NCBI RefSeq assembly: GCF_002443255.2
Contig: NW_019211459.1
Location: 213,333 to 277,332, forward strand
Source: Varroa destructor
Lineage: Eukaryota; Arthropoda; Arachnida; Mesostigmata; Varroidae
DNA length: 64,000 nucleotides
Reading direction: 5' to 3'
Below are positions 1 to 11,210 of the stretch, piece after piece (the stretch's first letter is position 1; each line of letters begins with the position of its first letter). The translations under genes and the position numbers were made by a program. The notes beneath the pieces were generated by a model that saw only the letters and a program-made list of their open reading frames with translations, had not been told where the DNA came from and did no database searches.

Positions 1-1700
1 ACGTAGGCCTCAATGACTGTGGCTAGATAATGAAACTGTAAACAAGTGACTTTATATATATAGCCTCTCTTCATAAATTATGAAGACAGTTTCAACCCCT
101 TGAAAAACTCGAGAGTATTAGCGGGGATGAAAAAGCTGTACCCGTTTTATTGCGACTCGAAACGTTCTTAGAGGCCAAGTTCGTATTTATTTATTTATAG
201 TGGTAAAAAAGTTAACACGAAGTACATTTCATAGAACTATACTTCCGAACACTATAATTGGATGCCTATAGTAAATATATTCATCGACCCAGTTGTTTTT
301 AACTGCGTAAGTTTTCTGCGATACGTTGTAGTTATGGCCTGAATAGGAAAAAAAGTTGTAGTCGATATGTTTCTATTGCAAAGGAGAGATGATGGGATCA
401 TCTTCTGAGTTGAAAGCTTGCTCATCTAAGTCTCTTTTTTTTTGTGCTTGTTTTTGTTATTATTAAAACTACTGTCCCTGTTTCTGTGCCTTGTAAAATG
501 TCCTACAATTTCGCTACTCATCGCTACTTACGTTGATTTTGCTCAGTGCGAGAAATAGCGTTAAGGCCGCTGAACTCGCTGTATTAGTAGCAACAGTTGT
601 AGACAAGCTAGGACCGTTTTTAAAAGGGAGCCCTTAGAAGGACATGGCATTTTCTTCTGTTTCGCAAACACTGCTTGTCTGGGTGGAGTCGTCCACTTCA
701 AATTATCAAGACGCTGTTGGTAGCGCTAGCTCAAATGAGCGCTTGGCGTGTTTGCATGAACGCCTAGAGTCTAAAACCAGTGGCCCGTGAATTGTCGTAG
801 AGCCCGTTAAGAGATTACGCGCTGGGACGAAAGTCGAACGGGGGGTGGTGATGATAGCTGACCCGGCTACGAAGTGGGCTACAGCAGCGTTCTCATTGGT
901 CTGTGGTTAATGTCGCTATGCCTTTTGACGGTTGTGAGCTTTCCCATGATACGCGCGACCGCGCATCCGCGATCGACAACGGTCGTAGCTGCTGATTAAC
1001 TGCAATAGCAGCAGTTTATCGTGACGTTCGGTAACGCGTTGAGACAGCAACAACAACAACGTTGTTGCCTATGTAGCTAGATTCAGCTTTTGATCCGATC
1101 CCGTTCACATTGCTGAGTACTAGTCAGAGGCTCTCTGAATGAGGCGATATACAAAAAGGACTTCGTACATGAGAATAGTGTTAGTGGTATGGCCTTTGCG
1201 CTACCTCCGCAGCTAGTACGAATATTAAGGCCAGCCAGATACCGCTTCTAGGCGCGTAACCGCGATGATGATGGCGATTTTTTGCTATAGGATCATTGCG
1301 GGTTGTATTTCGTCTCCAGGTAGTCAGGGGCCAATGGAGGGGCAAAAAGGACATGACAACTGGCTTCACAAAAGACAACAGTTTTATATAGAAATATATA
1401 CCTCGCACACTTATGATGGTGCCACCAGGGTCGGATTAAGCGTAAGCGAAGCTGCTTTGCACTGGTGTTCCCTGAACTGCCTCATATGTGTGTGAGGTCG
1501 GGAAGCTATTTATTATGTTGTGGAAAAGATAACGCTCTTTTTGGAGTTCATCGGAGTTTAAGCTACCGTCTATTAAAATGTGTGACTCTGTATTGCACAA
1601 AGGACCTCGCTTGCCTTCGTCAGACTGAGTCGGCTTTTGTTCCTATGATTTGATCATCTATAGCTATTAGTTAATATTTTCTTGGAATCGATTCCGATCT
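1..1700. other. no recognisable gene
   Basis: No domain is recognised here. Two things are worth recording. On the minus strand a 47-nt open segment (532-578) lies between an acceptor ending in CTAATACAG and a perfect GTAAGT donor (526-531), reading EFSGLNAISRTEQNQ; it could be a tiny internal exon but matches nothing known to me. On the plus strand a frame is open across 1265-1495, again without a recognised domain. The stretch just before 1742 is strongly pyrimidine-rich and is described with the exon that follows. Confidence 0.5.
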
Positions 1701-1741
1701 GCAGTCTTTCTTTCCTTCTTTTCTGCAATTTTTCCTTGTAG

Positions 1742-1878
1742 GAGCTGATCCTACGTCTTCGCTAGTAAAAGACCATGCTGTTTGCTACACAACTGAAGAA
1801 GGGAAAATGTATTATCACACAGTGTACATTAAATTCGTACTGTTTGCTCTGAACGAAGAAAACGAGTATGGGCATTAG
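1742..1878 (+). CDS. terminal coding exon, unknown product
   Basis: A long pyrimidine tract (about 1704-1738) ends in TTGTAG at 1741, a strong 3' splice site. From there one frame, entered with two bases completing a codon (upstream donor in phase 1), stays open for 44 codons to a TAG at 1876-1878. The peptide starts ADPTSSLVKDHAVCYTTEEG and ends NEENEYGH. AATAAA follows 50 bases after the stop, then a GT-rich stretch (TGATTGTGTCTTG), the expected layout of an animal 3' end. I do not recognise the family. The middle (VYIKFVLFAL) is hydrophobic but too short to call a membrane segment. The preceding exon was not identified. The coincidence of acceptor, frame, stop and poly(A) site is the main support. 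Confidence 0.42.
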
Positions 1879-1927
1879 CCGGCGATGAAAGTTCAACATC
1901 TTTAAGGAACCATTTCTTAGAGAGTGC

Positions 1928-1933
1928 AATAAA
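1928..1933 (+). terminator. poly(A) signal AATAAA
   Basis: Canonical AATAAA 50 nt after the stop of the 1742-1878 exon, followed within 30 nt by a T/GT-rich element. It would place cleavage near 1950. Confidence 0.42.
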
Positions 1934-2101
1934 GTTAATCTCTGATTGTGTCTTGTATCTACGTCTTTAAAAAAAAATTGAACAGTAACTAAACATGAAA
2001 CGAGCAGTGCTGTTGCGCTCAAACTAACCCTATCGGAGCGCGCGCACACGCGCCTTTTTTAGGACGAATACAGGCATTACCACAACCTAATGTCTTTTCA
2101 G

Positions 2102-2511
2102 TTTTCAAGACGATCAGAACGACGATGAAAATCTTTTTTTTCATACGCTTGTTATCATCATTATCGTCATTCCTTCTTCTCCGCGCCCCGGTCACCTATG
2201 ACGAGACACCAAAACATAGCGTTACGTTATCGTCGCTGCTGCGACTTCTGTTGAAGCTATGTAAACAATACTTTTTGCTGAGAAAACGTTTTAGTTTTGC
2301 AGAGAACAGGATGACGACGGCGCTGCGTCGTACCTGTCAGTTGTTGGGTGGACGGTTGCGCCTGCTTGGACCTCTTTGCCGCTGTCCTCTTTCAGATTGT
2401 CCAGAGGGTTCGGTCAGATACCGGCAATCTCGCTGGAGTATCCTTACACTTTTAACATTATATGAAATGATCGAATATTTCGGTCAGTTTCAGATGCTAC
2501 TAGCGGGCTGA
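2102..2511 (+). CDS. open frame with signal peptide, possible secreted protein
   Basis: A branch-point-like CCTAAT and the tract GTCTTTTCAG end in an acceptor at 2100-2101. The frame is open from that base to the TGA at 2509-2511. The first ATG (2125-2127, A at -3) starts a 128-residue protein. Residues 1-20 (MKIFFFIRLLSSLSSFLLLR) form a basic then hydrophobic leader with possible cleavage near RA|PV. The rest has leucine-rich stretches and a Cys cluster near residues 75-93 (CQLLGG, LCRCPLSDC). No family is recognised and no poly(A) signal follows closely. It starts only 150 bases after the poly(A) signal of the previous exon, so either its own 5' exon overlaps that gene or the two are alternative ends of one gene. 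The patch is stop-poor, so chance is a real alternative. Confidence 0.28.
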
Positions 2512-3496
2512 CTACGAATAGGTTACATACGGAAAGAAAATTTCGGCGTGCAGATCACAGCCATTGCTGCCCTTCTTCTTCCACCGCCTGCGTTGATCTC
2601 CGCAACGGTGGAATGGAGAGCTATTTGAGAACCAGCGAGCGGCAGCCGTAGTGGATGAGATCTGGCCAAAGAACGCCTGAAAGAGGAAGAGACGAAGTAT
2701 CGCAGGCCATCATAGCGACAGACGAATGAATAATGATTACCTAAGGTTTGTTGTCTGGTCAGTCGTTGTATCCGTTTATCGTATTTAACGATAAACAAAG
2801 CGATCACGGTTAATATCGATTACTGCATTCAAACGCGGCTGTCGAAACATGTCCATTGCTTCCTATCACCGATCGATAGAAACAATGACAATAGCCTGCC
2901 CGTTTCACTTGTGTCGTTTCTCGCCACCTAACTTACAATTGCGGTTGTTTTTGTTGTTTCTCTCCGCTCGTCGCTTTTTCCCCTGAGCCATTGGTGATGG
3001 CACAGAGAGGCTTAGCAACGTAGCACGCTCTTCCTTAAGATATGGTTTTTGGCTCTGTGGACGCTGTTCGTTCTTTCGTGCCTACGGCTGTCGGATCCAG
3101 AATTGCTTACGAATTGTATGTGTGCATCTATTAGTGCCGTTCTGGTGACCAAATCTTGTAGATTATATTATTGCCTATGTAATGCAGTAGTCCTTTATAG
3201 TGTAATGCTATCTTGTCAATCAAAGGAACTGATTATCCAGCATTGGAATTACAGTTTATGTTTTTATTACGAGTGTAATTCGATTTATTAGAAAAGTATG
3301 AACGAGCCTATGGGACACGTCGGGGAACAATATTTCGATGTTATGTATGCTTTGCGGCGTAACCTAGTCTCTACTCAGCATTTGTTTTTGCACTAGGGCA
3401 TTTCGTGAACATTGTCGTAAGCTACTTTGCTCCATCCATATCGAGCCAAGCGAACAACTACCGTACGCGGGAGGTGCAAGATGAGGGTTTTTTTTT

Positions 3497-3534
3497 GATA
3501 GATAGATAGATAGATAGATGGATGGATGGATGGA
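3497..3534. repeat. (GATA)n-(GATG)n compound microsatellite
   Basis: About six GATA units pass into four to five GATG units, a single A-to-G change of the repeat unit half way along. Confidence 0.95.
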
Positions 3535-5265
3535 TAAATACAGTTTGGCTAATGCTCTGCGTTCGTCGAGCGAGCGGTCTAGCGATCGAGCGACCCTCAG
3601 CAGCAAATCGGTTAAAAAAACGTCAGCCATGTAACTCTGTCATACTAGTTCGAGTACTACTACTTACTATTATTGCGCTCATAGTCATGGCCACTCATTC
3701 CCCACAGTCGAATCCGCCTGTGGCTCAGATCTAATCCCTGCCTCTCGCTCTGTGTACACTATGTTCGTATGCTCGTAGAAATGGCGCGAGCTATTTCTCG
3801 CATCGTATACGTCTGTCTGTCGAATAGCTGGCTGTCACCTTTTTGGGCCACTATTTGCTACTGTCATTACAGGGGGTTCGTTTGACGGCAACCCTTGATA
3901 AGGGGCGGCCATAACGCGCATTGGGCCGGCAATTGTTGGGTGTGTGACGAGTCAGTGTGACCCACTTGCGACTCTTCTGTCATACCACCTCAACTGTTGT
4001 TAGCTGGTCACCTTTCACTGCAGCTGCAGTCACTGATTCTGCTATCAGTGGTCAGCAGCAGGGGGGTGGCGGGAAGCGGGCAAGGCATTAGCGATTATAA
4101 AACAATCGTCGAGTAGTAACAGTCTGAATCGGTATTGTAGTTCAGGGCCGTACGCGGAGCAGCGCGCTACACCCATCTGTTAATTTTATGTTCATCAAAC
4201 AACAGACGGAGTTGCCCGAAGACAGCTGGCGTCATGCTGCTGCTGTTGTTGTCCGATATGATGGCGGTTGTTGTTGCTACTTTTACTTCACGACAGTGCA
4301 CAGTGTCCGGGATCGCAGACGCATTTCGATAATGTAGACACTTTCTCTTATTTTGAAAGACCGATAGCCATTGATTGGACAACAATAACAAGCCCAGTCA
4401 TCGTAACATTTGCCATGGCAGTAACGTCCAGTAGCGTTAAACGAGCGCTTATCGTAGGTTTTTCTCGGCAGCACGTCCTATGAAAATTGCTCCTTTCTAT
4501 CTGTGTATCTAACTATTTGAATGCCAAAGCAAGATAGAAAATACAATACGAACAATAGCAATCCTTCGGATCTTATAAAAATTATATCATTGTTTCCTGG
4601 TTTATGGCATTTCTTCGATTCGTTGTTACCGTCAGCAGCGAAGGCAAGAAAACAGGTGACGATATGTCTTTTAGATGCGACGCAACGTAACAAACCACTC
4701 TATTTGAATAGGTTTTATCTTGGAGATGTCATACCTGAATAAAAAGCGCTCTGCAACGTATGCAGCAGAAATGCCCAAGGTTTCAACTGTGGCATTCTGC
4801 TACACGTTGGAGCACGCCAGCCAGATTCAGCATTCGATGAGGCCGTATTGGACGGACTCAAACTGAGGCGTATGGCACATCCTGTTCGGCCCGCCATAGA
4901 AGTTTAGCTGCAACTGTTGTTGCTATTGTTATTTCGCTACCAGCTGTTACTGACCTTGTTTGGTAAAACTAGATGCCCGTTCGGTGCTATACATTCATAT
5001 GTATATTTTACGCGGATATACCTCGACGCAGCGGCCGCGCCACGGATCGGTGCGGCCTGTTTGTCCTGCATAACGCTTTGCTAGGTTGAGCACAATGCCG
5101 GACAACTGGAGCGTTGGTAACAGACGCCGATTCCTCTTTGGTTTCCTGCAATATCGTCGGATCCACACTCAACGTCCGTGCGGATATACTTTTACCGGAC
5201 ACTGTACAATCGAACGCATTGGAGGAAGCAATGGCCTAACGTGGCCCCCTCGTATCTGCAACTGT

Positions 5266-5292
5266 AGCAGCAGCAGCAGCAGCAGCAGCAGC
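5266..5292. repeat. (AGC)9 microsatellite
   Basis: Nine perfect AGC units. On the plus strand it lies in an open frame as a serine run; no gene is established. Confidence 0.95.
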
Positions 5293-7550
5293 ACCGGCGG
5301 CAACAAAACTGGGGTGCATTTTGTTGCTCTTCCCTCACCGTTGTCGTTATGATCGTTGCTGTCCCTATTGTTATTGACGGTCTCGTTTTTTTAGGCAGGC
5401 TCCCTCTGTCGCTCGTGATAGATCCCACCTTTTTTTGCCTCGTGTGTTACCGCTGCCGAGCGTCGAAGTGATTACAGCCATCGTCCTCTTCGTGACAAAG
5501 TAGCGAAGCGAAAAAAAGGCCGATGAGTGACGCTTGTTCTGTTGATAGATTGCTGCAGTCAATGCATTTTACCACGCCAGCTGTAGTATCATTGTTGTCT
5601 GAAGCAGTCCCGGACGCCAGTACCAGACGTAAAAGTTCGAAATATTTAGTTAGTCGTTGTGGCCATTGTGGTCGGACTAGTAGTAGCTGGCCGGCGATTT
5701 TCGGCGGCGACGGTGGTGAATCGTCTTCAATTGGTCCTGTTGATCGTCGAGGAGTCGTTAGCCAATGAGGGCAATTCAAAAGCCAACGTCCAGATTGTAT
5801 GCATTTGTCAAGAAATTACCTATGAAAATATTCAAGATGCTCGACGACGAATAGAGCCATCCGGTTCTGCTAAACTATACCTTCTAGCTTCATTTCTCCG
5901 TACGTATTTATGTGCTGATCAGCTAGTGATATTTTATTGTACAGATTGTGGTTGTACAGCTATGCACTAACAAGAACCTGTGTTCAAGCCAAACGTTTCT
6001 CTATGTAACAAATCTTTGCTTACAAGCCCGTACATCTAATAAGGCGCAAGAACGTTTAGCACTGCATATTATTGCTAAGCCTTTTGTCGTCGATGGGTTT
6101 TTTGATTGCAAAACATATCTAACATGTTTAATTTTAGCATCTTCAATTATTTGTAAGGGAACTCGATGTTTAAACGTCAATTCACTTAGCACTAGGCTTT
6201 AACAGTTATTTTAAGCTAAAATTCGTTATTTTGAATGATCAGTAATCATCGTTACGTAGCCGGTCAGCGCATAAAGTGTGAACGATGAAAGGCAAACACA
6301 TACGTTCCCTGATTGTCGTTTTCAAGAAGATAACAATTAAATTTAACGATTTGGTATTTCCCAATGTTACGTACAAGTAAATAGCGTAAGAGGAAGAGAT
6401 TGGCCAACGTGGTAGTGAGGAAAATTTAATAAATTTATCATTATCTGGTCTGTCGTTTTCGTTCGCCGTGCTGGTAGTCCTCGTACGCGAACAGATTGAT
6501 CGTCGTTAATCAGCTTGATTGATCGATCGGATGTAAGCGGCCATCCACACCAACAGGTGCTGTGATTGATGCAATTTAATCGAGCTGAGATAGAAACAAC
6601 GTTGCAAAACATCAAGGACAACGTCTATTATACACCGTGTATAACAACGACAGCTGCACTGGCGACGATTTTTCACGAGTGTCGGCTGTTGACAAGCATC
6701 AGGGGCAACCAACAATTTTTCTGCAGCCGCATCAACGTCACCGTTGATGACGTTACAGAGGGGAGGGGTAGCGGATTTGCGTCGAAGGTTCATGACAGCA
6801 CTAACAACAACAGCAATCAGAATATATACGAGGGGGGATCGCCATTTTGACAAACAGCTCACGCGTTTGTTCTTTTGCTAAGTTCGACGAAACGCTGCAC
6901 TACATAACGATCTGCTCCGCTAAACTCAAAATGCAAATGCTAAAGGTACTGCCGATTTTCTAAATCGACGACTTTAGAATCTTATCGGGAATATTTGTTT
7001 GTGTGCATAATACCTGAGTGAGGCTGTTGTTAAAACTACCTAGCGGATATACGTGTTCCGTAGCGATATTTTTTTCTCATTTGTGCATATCTCTGGCGTG
7101 TGAAATCGATCTTGAGCTTACTATTCAAATCTAAAATTAGGGACCCGCTTCCATCAGAACGTCTAGCCGCAGCGGGTTTTGTCGGACTTATTCGGGACTA
7201 CAGACCAATGGAACCGTGTGGTAAACGAGCGAGTTAACTTTATATATAGTTATCGCTATCATGATTGTATTACAAGCCACTACGCTAGATCTGGCGTTAA
7301 AATAATTCTCTTTTTCACAGCTTAATATCGACACAAGCCAAACAGAAGACGTCTGTCGCCCGTAGTTAACGATTTTTCTAGCGAGGATTAGCTCTTTGAG
7401 GGTTTTTCTAAACGGGTCATAACCCACAACCATACCTTAATTCACTAACGTATCGAAAGTGTATGTTGATGCAGAGTACAGAGCTATATGTCCTAAATGT
7501 GAACGTGCATTTCTACAGGTTTTCTCCAAACTTTTCGATCGATCTATTAC

Positions 7551-7628
7551 CATGATAATACTAGTACTAGTCATTTTTTTTATATAATATTAACTATTAT
7601 TTTGATTAAGAGTTGTAGTACTATCATG
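7551..7628. repeat. AT-rich inverted repeat
   Basis: CATGATAATACTA (7551-7563) is matched at 12 of 13 positions by the reverse complement of TAGTACTATCATG (7616-7628), around a 52-nt spacer that itself contains CTAGTACTAG. It could form a long hairpin; a small foldback element or a chance AT-rich palindrome. Confidence 0.5.
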
Positions 7629-7823
7629 AAATTTTTATACTTTTAATAACAATGGCTTGATCCGATACGCCCCTGCGATATGTATATATGCTATAGTATA
7701 TGTGGTTTTTATTCTGCTCGTTCTGGCGTTATACTCTCCGTAATATTGGCTATGTTTAGGTGATGACGACGATCTGTGGTAGTCTACGGTGGTAACAGGC
7801 AGCGTGCAGGACGACTTGATGTT

Positions 7824-8180
7824 TTACATGGTCCAGTCACCCTTTCGTCGTCTTCCGCCTTCTCCGTCGTCGCTGCCACTGCCACTGTTTCTGTCGCCAT
7901 CTGCCAATCTTCGTCTCATTCGAATCTTCCGTTCAGTTATTTTTCTATTTATAGACCGTGTCCCTTCTACGCCCACATTAGTTGAAACCAATGGGTCATC
8001 GCCAGTTTGTACTACTTCTGATAGACTAGCCACTCGATTCTGAATTTTCCACTTGTTCCACATCGGCGATAATGAAGCTGATGTTGCTGGCGATGGCGCC
8101 AGCAGGGAAATAGTAATGATAGCCGTGATGATACACGTTGGCAGGCCAAACAGTAAAGACGGCTGTAAGAACAGAAACAT
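7824..8180 (-). CDS. 118-residue open frame with N-terminal hydrophobic leader
   Basis: It starts with an ATG at 8180-8178 (minus). The first about 38 residues (from MFLFLQPSLLFGLPTCIITA) are a long hydrophobic leader, possibly a signal peptide ending near ATSA|SL or a signal anchor. The remainder is polar and basic (NRKITERKIRMRRR) with a Ser/Gly/Asp stretch (SGSGSDDGEGGRRRKG) before TAA. It has no Cys-rich or enzyme motif and resembles no family I know. Dibasic sites are present but there is no amidation-type repeat typical of neuropeptide precursors. Frames are also open on the opposite strand (7776-8043), so it may be a chance frame. Good points are the ATG start, the leader and its length; no splice sites or poly(A) signal were found. 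Confidence 0.25.
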   Translation of the reverse strand: MFLFLQPSLLFGLPTCIITAIITISLLAPSPATSASLSPMWNKWKIQNRVASLSEVVQTGDDPLVSTNVGVEGTRSINRKITERKIRMRRRLADGDRNSGSGSDDGEGGRRRKGDWTM

Positions 8181-8880
8181 AATGGCTAGGCCGAAGCAAA
8201 GAAGAACGACACAGGTATGTTCCGTTACGTTACGATTAAATGGGACAGCAGCATCAACAGACCAAACGACTACTGTTATTTCTATTACTATTCTTTAGCA
8301 CGGAAGCTATCAGGCCACCGCTCTGGCTAGCAGCATCGCCTATAACTCTTATCGCCGGCTACTACTTTCGCTTTTCTCAATGAACAGGTACTATATGTTC
8401 CCATTGCCGTTACACTCTCTGTTTTTTGCCTGTCGGCAGTAAGTGATATCGGTACTCTAATTGTCCAAATTGGCAAAAAATGTTTTTTAGCCGATGCTAA
8501 AGACCCAGCTAATTACGCGGGCGACATTCGACTGTGTGGGTCGTACATGTGAACTTGGACGCGGCAGACCAGGCGTTATATCATTTGAAGCTGTCCACGA
8601 CCATTAGTTACCTATGAAGCAACTCTTGACCGTTTTGCGTCTTGTTATTTGTACGGTACTCTCGGCTAATGTTTTTTTTTTGTCAAGTAGGAATTACCGT
8701 GCGTCGAAGGATCAACTAACTCACAAACTTCAACAACTGTCTTGAAAGCTTCTTCAAGCAAATCATTTATATGTCTAGACGCGGCAAATCAACTGAACAG
8801 CTAGCTACCTGTTGACGAAATTGACCACAATAAGGCGCACTTTAGGTTTTTCGAGTGCTGTGTGATAGGCCGTAAGTAAT
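8181..8880. other. possible short exons, nothing recognised
   Basis: Two plus-strand segments end at good donors. 8343-8452 leads to GTAAGT at 8453, encoding a hydrophobic stretch (VLYVPIAVTLSVFCLSA). 8805-8871 lies between GAACAGCTAG and GTAAGT, encoding LPVDEIDHNKAHFRFFECCV. Neither matches a family I know. Confidence 0.15.
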
Positions 8881-8940
8881 TTCGCCCGATTGCGAAACCC
8901 AAGCCGATCGTTTAACTCCGAACGCCGACCGTCATTCAGT

Positions 8941-8960
8941 CTCGTCTCGTCTCGTCTCGT
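8941..8960. repeat. (CTCGT)4 minisatellite
   Basis: Four perfect CTCGT units directly after TCATTCAGT, an initiator-like sequence. Confidence 0.9.
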
Positions 8961-9103
8961 GTTATCGTTCGCCGGATCTGTTAGCGTAGTCCGGCAAGGA
9001 GCGCCGTCAGTAACTGCCTGGTTCTTCTTATGCCATACGCTGCGGGGAGTCAGGTTCTATTACCCGGTCGCAGAAGTTGCCCAATGGGTGGTCTCGGTAT
9101 TGA

Positions 9104-9137
9104 TCAGTCGAACTAGCACAGCGTGTCGGTCCGTTCG
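9104..9137 (+). promoter_or_regulatory. possible Inr plus DPE core promoter
   Basis: TCAGTC (A at 9106) fits the arthropod initiator TCAGTY. Counting that A as +1, GTTCG at +28 to +32 matches four of five positions of the downstream promoter element. No TATA box was seen. It lies 83 bases before the ATG of the 9189 exon. Such short motifs occur often by chance. Confidence 0.15.
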
Positions 9138-9188
9138 TCGCGCGTAGTCTGCGATCGGTTGTTTTGCGAACTAGCCACCCGTCAAATC

Positions 9189-9312
9189 ATGCAGGAGTCA
9201 TGCGTTTCTGTGACGACAGAGCTACTGCTACTACACCTATTGCTAACCATCTTCCTTCTACTGCTGCTTACGTTGTTGTCGAGGATAGTGATCAGACGCT
9301 ATATGAGTAATG
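9189..9312 (+). CDS. first coding exon with membrane anchor
   Basis: ATG at 9189 opens 41 codons and one extra base, ending exactly at the donor GTGAGT (9313-9318), so the exon is phase 1. The peptide starts MQESCVSVTTELLLLHLLLT; residues 11-30 are almost pure leucine/isoleucine and are followed by SRIVIRRYMSN. A short acidic N-terminus, one hydrophobic helix and a basic stop-transfer segment suggest a signal anchor with the N-terminus outside or in the lumen. No family can be named from so little sequence. An initiator/DPE-like pair lies just upstream. The frame also stays open beyond the donor to 9398, so an unspliced reading is possible. The next exon was not found. CTN-rich DNA can give leucine runs by chance. 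Confidence 0.3.
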
Positions 9313-10383
9313 GTGAGTCTGAATTAAGTAGTGCAGTGACGGCTACCGTAGACTCCTTAGACCCTAGGGCAGATAGCAGCCGTAGCAGTAATGCATAGTG
9401 GTAACGCTCGTGGTGGCAGTGGCAAGACATCGATGCTTCCTCCTGTTGTTGGCCGGCTATATTTTTTCCTCAATTGAACGGTCACGACCAGTGATAACAG
9501 TCGTATACATAGATACTTAGGCGTCGGCGTTAAGGCTAAGCAGCCGACGCTCAAATGACGACGACGACAAACGGTCTAAGGCGGTTACAGCGAGCATCAG
9601 TAGCGCCACTGGTGGCGGCAGCTGCAGGAACATCAACAGTCCGCTGAACGGCGCATCGAGCCTGAAAAGGTCATTAAAATGCAGTTACGGGAGTTATCGA
9701 GTTAAATCGTTGACTCTTGGACAAAATTATAAATTATGTATGATTATCTTAGACAATCGCAGCTATGGGCACATTAACGCTTCACAGATGCGATGAAAAT
9801 TTATATGAACTGGCATTAGGAAGACGCCCATAAACGATAACTACGAACACGAAAAGCCAAACGCTTATGAGATATAAGCGGAATTTATTAGTCGAAAAAA
9901 ACGACCTCCTATCATCTGAGTGAGCCCGAACTGATGTGATGGTTTGATTTTTATGGCAGCACCGAAACTATTAATTCCGATGATCAGGTAGTTTTAACAA
10001 CGAGTTCGTTTTTGTAGGCCATCAATAGCTAAACCTTATTGGAGAGGGAACCTTTTCAAAGGTATCCAGTTTGGAAAGCTGAAGCCACTCCCCTCAGCTC
10101 ACCGGATGATTGCTAATCACTTGATTAATATCATCGTATATTTTGCATCGACTTTGAAGACCCCATAGCTATAGCACGCCCAAGACAAAAAGCAATCACT
10201 GGAGAGTTTGAAGACAAGTGTTCGTCTAAGGTTTGCTCACCACTGATATCTTACAGTACAATTGTTGCATTCGGACTTACTCAGCTACTAGTCTATCTCT
10301 GAGTCATTTGCTATAGTTGGTGATGTTGAGATGGAGCTATGTAGTTGAGAGAAGAACGAAGATCAAAAGTACCACTGCAGCTT

Positions 10384-10413
10384 GATCTACTTTTCGTAGA
10401 CGAAAAGTAGATC
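10384..10413. repeat. perfect hairpin, 13-bp stem, 4-nt loop
   Basis: GATCTACTTTTCG (10384-10396) and its exact reverse complement CGAAAAGTAGATC (10401-10413) are separated by TAGA. No T-run or transcript context suggests a terminator. Confidence 0.9.
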
Positions 10414-10909
10414 GCCAGCTCGTTGTTTATTAGGGGTCCTCGCTACTACAGTTACTAACAGCGTCGTTTTGATGGCCATCACCTCCGAATGAAACCCGCC
10501 ACTTCTGCTCTGCGTCGCGCTGCCTTTAGTTTGATCTAATCTCTTTTGCCAATGACTATAAGATCTTGTTTGCTGTTGAAGCACCTACTTCTAGCTCACC
10601 TGTTACATCAATATGGGTTGTTAGTGTATGCTGCTATCGGTCGGTAACATGCAACAGCTTACTTGTATGGAAAGAAATAGCGGCTATCTCGGCGGCCCGA
10701 AAGACCCCAGCGTTGGGACAGATAAGACAGACAACTACTGCCATAACAACGGTTCATCTCTAGGCGTTGCTTCGTCTAGCAATGGATGCTTCAAATCGGA
10801 GCTACAGTATCCTCTCAAACGGCCGAAGTTGCATGCGTCAACACATCGTTTTACGTATGCGACTTGTACGCGCGTGCGCCGGCCAAGATTATCGCAAAAA
10901 AGGCAATAC

Positions 10910-10910
<1 letters not shown>

Positions 10911-10940
<30 letters not shown>
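10911..10940. repeat. (CAGC)n microsatellite
   Basis: Seven and a half tandem CAGC units. Confidence 0.95.
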
Positions 10941-11160
10941 ATAACCGCCTAGGTAGCTCGTAATTAACCAAAAGTACGCGATGAATCTCCTTAATGTCTC
11001 AAATTATGTAAGACATCTAACCAGCGAAGCCACCGTAATAACATTCATTCGACCTTTGAAAGTTGGACAATTCAAGTTCGTAAAGGCGGCAACGTTCGTA
11101 TCTGGGCGCTAGCTAAGACAAGAAAAACAGTCGCGGAGATTTATGTGTTTATCTAAATTA

Positions 11161-11210
11161 CAGGAAGTTTAATTTACACCGGTGCACTCGGATGTAAACA
11201 TTACTTCCTG
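11161..11210. repeat. 50-nt near-perfect hairpin
   Basis: CAGGAAGTTTAATTTACA (11161-11178) pairs with 11193-11210: eight base pairs, a four-base internal mismatch, six more base pairs, and a 14-nt loop. Confidence 0.8.

Larger units (their letters stand above)
2512..7780. other. no confident gene; stop-poor GC-richer patches
   Basis: Several frames of 60-110 codons are open here, often on both strands at once (5008-5202 minus against 5095-5352 plus; 5447-5779 minus against 5523-5768 plus). None has a recognised domain and several run through simple repeats. The minus frame 5008-5202 begins near an acceptor-like TTGTACAG and ends near CGAG|GTATAT, so it could be an internal exon, but this is weak. 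The minus frame 3364-3630 starts with a true ATG but runs into the GATA/GATG repeat. 5800-7500 is AT-richer with nothing recognisable. Confidence 0.4.

Noticed and set aside
5192..5428. Cysteine-rich protein from the minus strand of the AGC repeat
   Set aside because: The Cys run is the translation of the microsatellite.
8053..8298. Plus-strand frame opposite the 7824-8180 minus frame
   Set aside because: It has no leader or domain; treated as a shadow.
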